64,000 nucleotides of DNA from Auanema rhodensis (taxonomy: Eukaryota > Nematoda > Chromadorea > Rhabditida > Rhabditidae). The position numbers and the translations under genes are program-made. The notes below the pieces were generated by a model. That model made no database searches, had not been told where the DNA came from, and was given only the letters and a program-made list of their open reading frames with translations. The stretch lies in assembly GCA_964057225.1 (NCBI GenBank), contig OZ059896.1, positions 17,062,501 to 17,126,500 of the forward strand. The letters are read 5' to 3'. Below, piece after piece: positions 62,090-64,000 of the stretch; the stretch's first letter is position 1, and the number at the start of each line of letters is the position of its first letter.

Positions 62090-64000
62090 CTTTCCTTCTC
62101 TCTCACTTTCTCTTCTCGGTCACAACGTTTCAAGTTCATATTAGCAATGGATGGTAATGAAAATAATTATTCAACAAAGGTTCAATATATAATATGTTTG
62201 TTAAATGAAAAGCATGAATTTAATTACAAAATAGTCTTGTATATATGTATCTTTTCATATAAATATCTATAGACTTTACTATATTTGCACTTTTTTTATT
62301 AACTATTATATGAATTATAAACATATGATAAGAAGGTTGTCGTATTTTCTTTTCCATAAATATAATATAGAAAGTTCCAGCAACGTTTGTATCTGCTTTT
62401 CTCTCTTTCTCTTTCTCTCTTAAACCCTTTCCACCCTCTCTCTCCCCTCTCTTTCTCTCTCCCCTCTATCTCCCCTTTTTTCTTTCTCTTTCTTCTTAGA
62501 AAGTATTCTTACCATGTTAGTACTGATGAAAGCAGATGTATGTATAATTCATAAACGAAAATATCAGATTCTCCCATCATAAGTCGGCTGAGATAGTAAT
62601 TTACGAGGATAACTGTGCAATTCTTTTGTTGAGAAATGTACTTTTGTCTCTCATACATTACTAGAGAGCACCAAACCTTTTGATGATGATGATGATGATC
62701 ATTCTATGGAGCAGTAGCAGCATTAGTAACTTCACTGAAATAGCTCTATAGCTCTCTATATGAGAATGATGATTTTCATTGTTATAATTTTTTATTTAAT
62801 AATAATAATAATAATATTTAATATTATATATTTGAATAAATGAGAACAATTTATTGAATGAATAACAAATCACAATCGCTTGAGCGTAGTTTCCTATATA
62901 TCTACATAGAAAATTGAAATTAACAAAAAATAAATTTTCTATATGTTGTTTACCAGTTTGGAAGACATATTGGTCATATTTGTGGAAAAAAATATATTTA
63001 TATGAATAAATATATACTTAGGCATATGAGAAATACTGTATACATACTTTAATTCTGAGAAAGAGCAAATAAGAGGCATAATGGTTAATAAGGGAAAGAT
63101 ATAAAGAGAGAGAGAGAAATTGAGAGAGAGAAAGAGAGAGAGAGGGAGGGAGATAAAGAGTGATATAGAGAGGAAAGGGGGGATTGAGAGGAAAGGCTGA
63201 TAAGGAAGCCAAAATTGTAAAAAGGTGATCTAGGAAGGTGCAAGTAATGGCAAGGAGCAGGCAAAAAGAGATATAAAAGGAAAAAACTTTTAAAGATTTT
63301 CTATGTCTCTCTCTCTCTTTCTTTTTCTCTTTTTTTTCTTATTTTTCCGACTATTTCACTCTCTATCTTTTTTAGTTTAGCTCCGTAGTTGGTCGTTGTT
63401 GAAACATTAGAGGAAATATAGCCGTTTTCGCATTTTTTCTTAAATATAATATTAGCTGCATAACAAGAATGACGTTTTAATAACAAATTTTACTCCATAG
63501 AAGGCTATTGAAACACATTTTTGGCATAATTTTGGTTCATTTTCCCCTTTTTTCTTTTATATCCTCATAGACTTTTGAATTTACCGAAAATCGGCAAAAA
63601 AAAAATTTAAAAGTTGGTGGCGCATACTTTAGTTCAGTTTTTCACTAAAAATAAAAGGAAAAAAAGTGAGGTAAAATATGATTTCTTCATAAACAAATTT
63701 GGGAGTAAAATCAAAAAAAACAGGAAAAGATGTTATAAATGACCATGAGATTGTTGTTTTTTTGTGTTGGAATTGAAAATATGGCAAAACAAAAAAGGAG
63801 AAAGAGTAGAGTTAAAGCATTTGATCTCCAGGTAATGTTGTATCTGTGAATGTCGTTGTTAGAAATACACCGGATTTCTTACAATCTGACCTTGCAGAGG
63901 AGATTGGCATGACCTAAACATGATAATTGTAATGTTTTAAAAGTTTGTATGAATGAATAACATACGTGATGTGATGCTCGACTAGGCTCTGCGTGAGCTT
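61095..64000. other. Region upstream of the PXMP4 homologue to window end
   Basis: No exon chain is supported. It holds a (CT)n tract at 62046-62090, polypyrimidine runs near 62398-62495 and a GA-rich stretch at 63103-63180. The first few hundred bases upstream of 61094 should include its promoter. Any gene starting near the right edge cannot be judged from what is visible. Confidence 0.5.
62046..62090. repeat. (CT)n microsatellite
   Basis: CT tract ending in CTCGCTCTTTCC, in the intergenic region beyond the PXMP4-like gene. Confidence 0.97.

Noticed and set aside
1-64000. tRNA, rRNA, known snRNA or spliced-leader RNA genes, CRISPR arrays, transposase or reverse-transcriptase frames.
   Set aside because: None was recognised by eye. 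A tRNAscan-SE, Rfam and repeat-library search would be needed to exclude degenerate copies.

Overview
The window is nuclear DNA from a nematode. It is AT-rich, and the genes are split into many short exons with GT donors and mostly TTTNCAG or TTAG acceptors. A splice-acceptor AG lies within about 8 bases of the ATG of several genes, as expected for spliced-leader trans-splicing. The best gene matches are nematode/animal families. The species cannot be named from the sequence. The tandem pair of small secreted proteins would fit a parasitic lineage, but that is only a hint. Coding models below were built by hand from reading frame, splice consensus and phase agreement at every junction; none has transcript support here.

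Layout: (1) 2438-8385 (+), a 14-exon GPI-anchor-type GAS1/GFR-alpha-like receptor (phg-1-like). (2) 9532-11855 (-), a 13-exon SLC22/organic-ion-transporter-like MFS carrier. (3) 12721-14126 (-), a small two-finger C2H2 zinc-finger protein. (4) 14764-17194 (+), a 16-exon acid sphingomyelinase. (5, 6) 17247-18082 and 18576-19449 (-), two tandem, paralogous, secreted proteins sharing an exact exon-length pattern (78-162-93). (7) About 8.8 kb with no convincing gene. (8) 28208-58683 (+), a 30-kb cGMP-dependent protein kinase gene with two alternative first exons, three introns of 7-10 kb around the exons of the second cyclic-nucleotide domain, and a compact kinase-domain block at the 3' end. (9) 60030-61094 (-), a PXMP4-type peroxisomal membrane protein. 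The ends of the window show no gene I can support.

The non-coding DNA is full of long (CT)n/(GA)n microsatellites. On the sense strand of the kinase gene the longest ones are pyrimidine tracts. Scattered among them are small islands of higher GC that hold inverted repeats, open frames on both strands and promoter-like sequence. One of them carries a four-copy, exactly 15-bp-spaced ACGT array.

Functionally the genes look like ordinary neighbours rather than one pathway: a surface receptor, a plasma-membrane carrier, a lysosomal/secreted lipid hydrolase, secreted proteins, a cGMP kinase and a peroxisomal protein. The most notable points are the apparently degenerate second cGMP-binding site of the kinase, the second N-terminus of that kinase, the large extra ectodomain on the GAS1 homologue, the uneven conservation of the secreted pair, and a splice-site anomaly in the sphingomyelinase.
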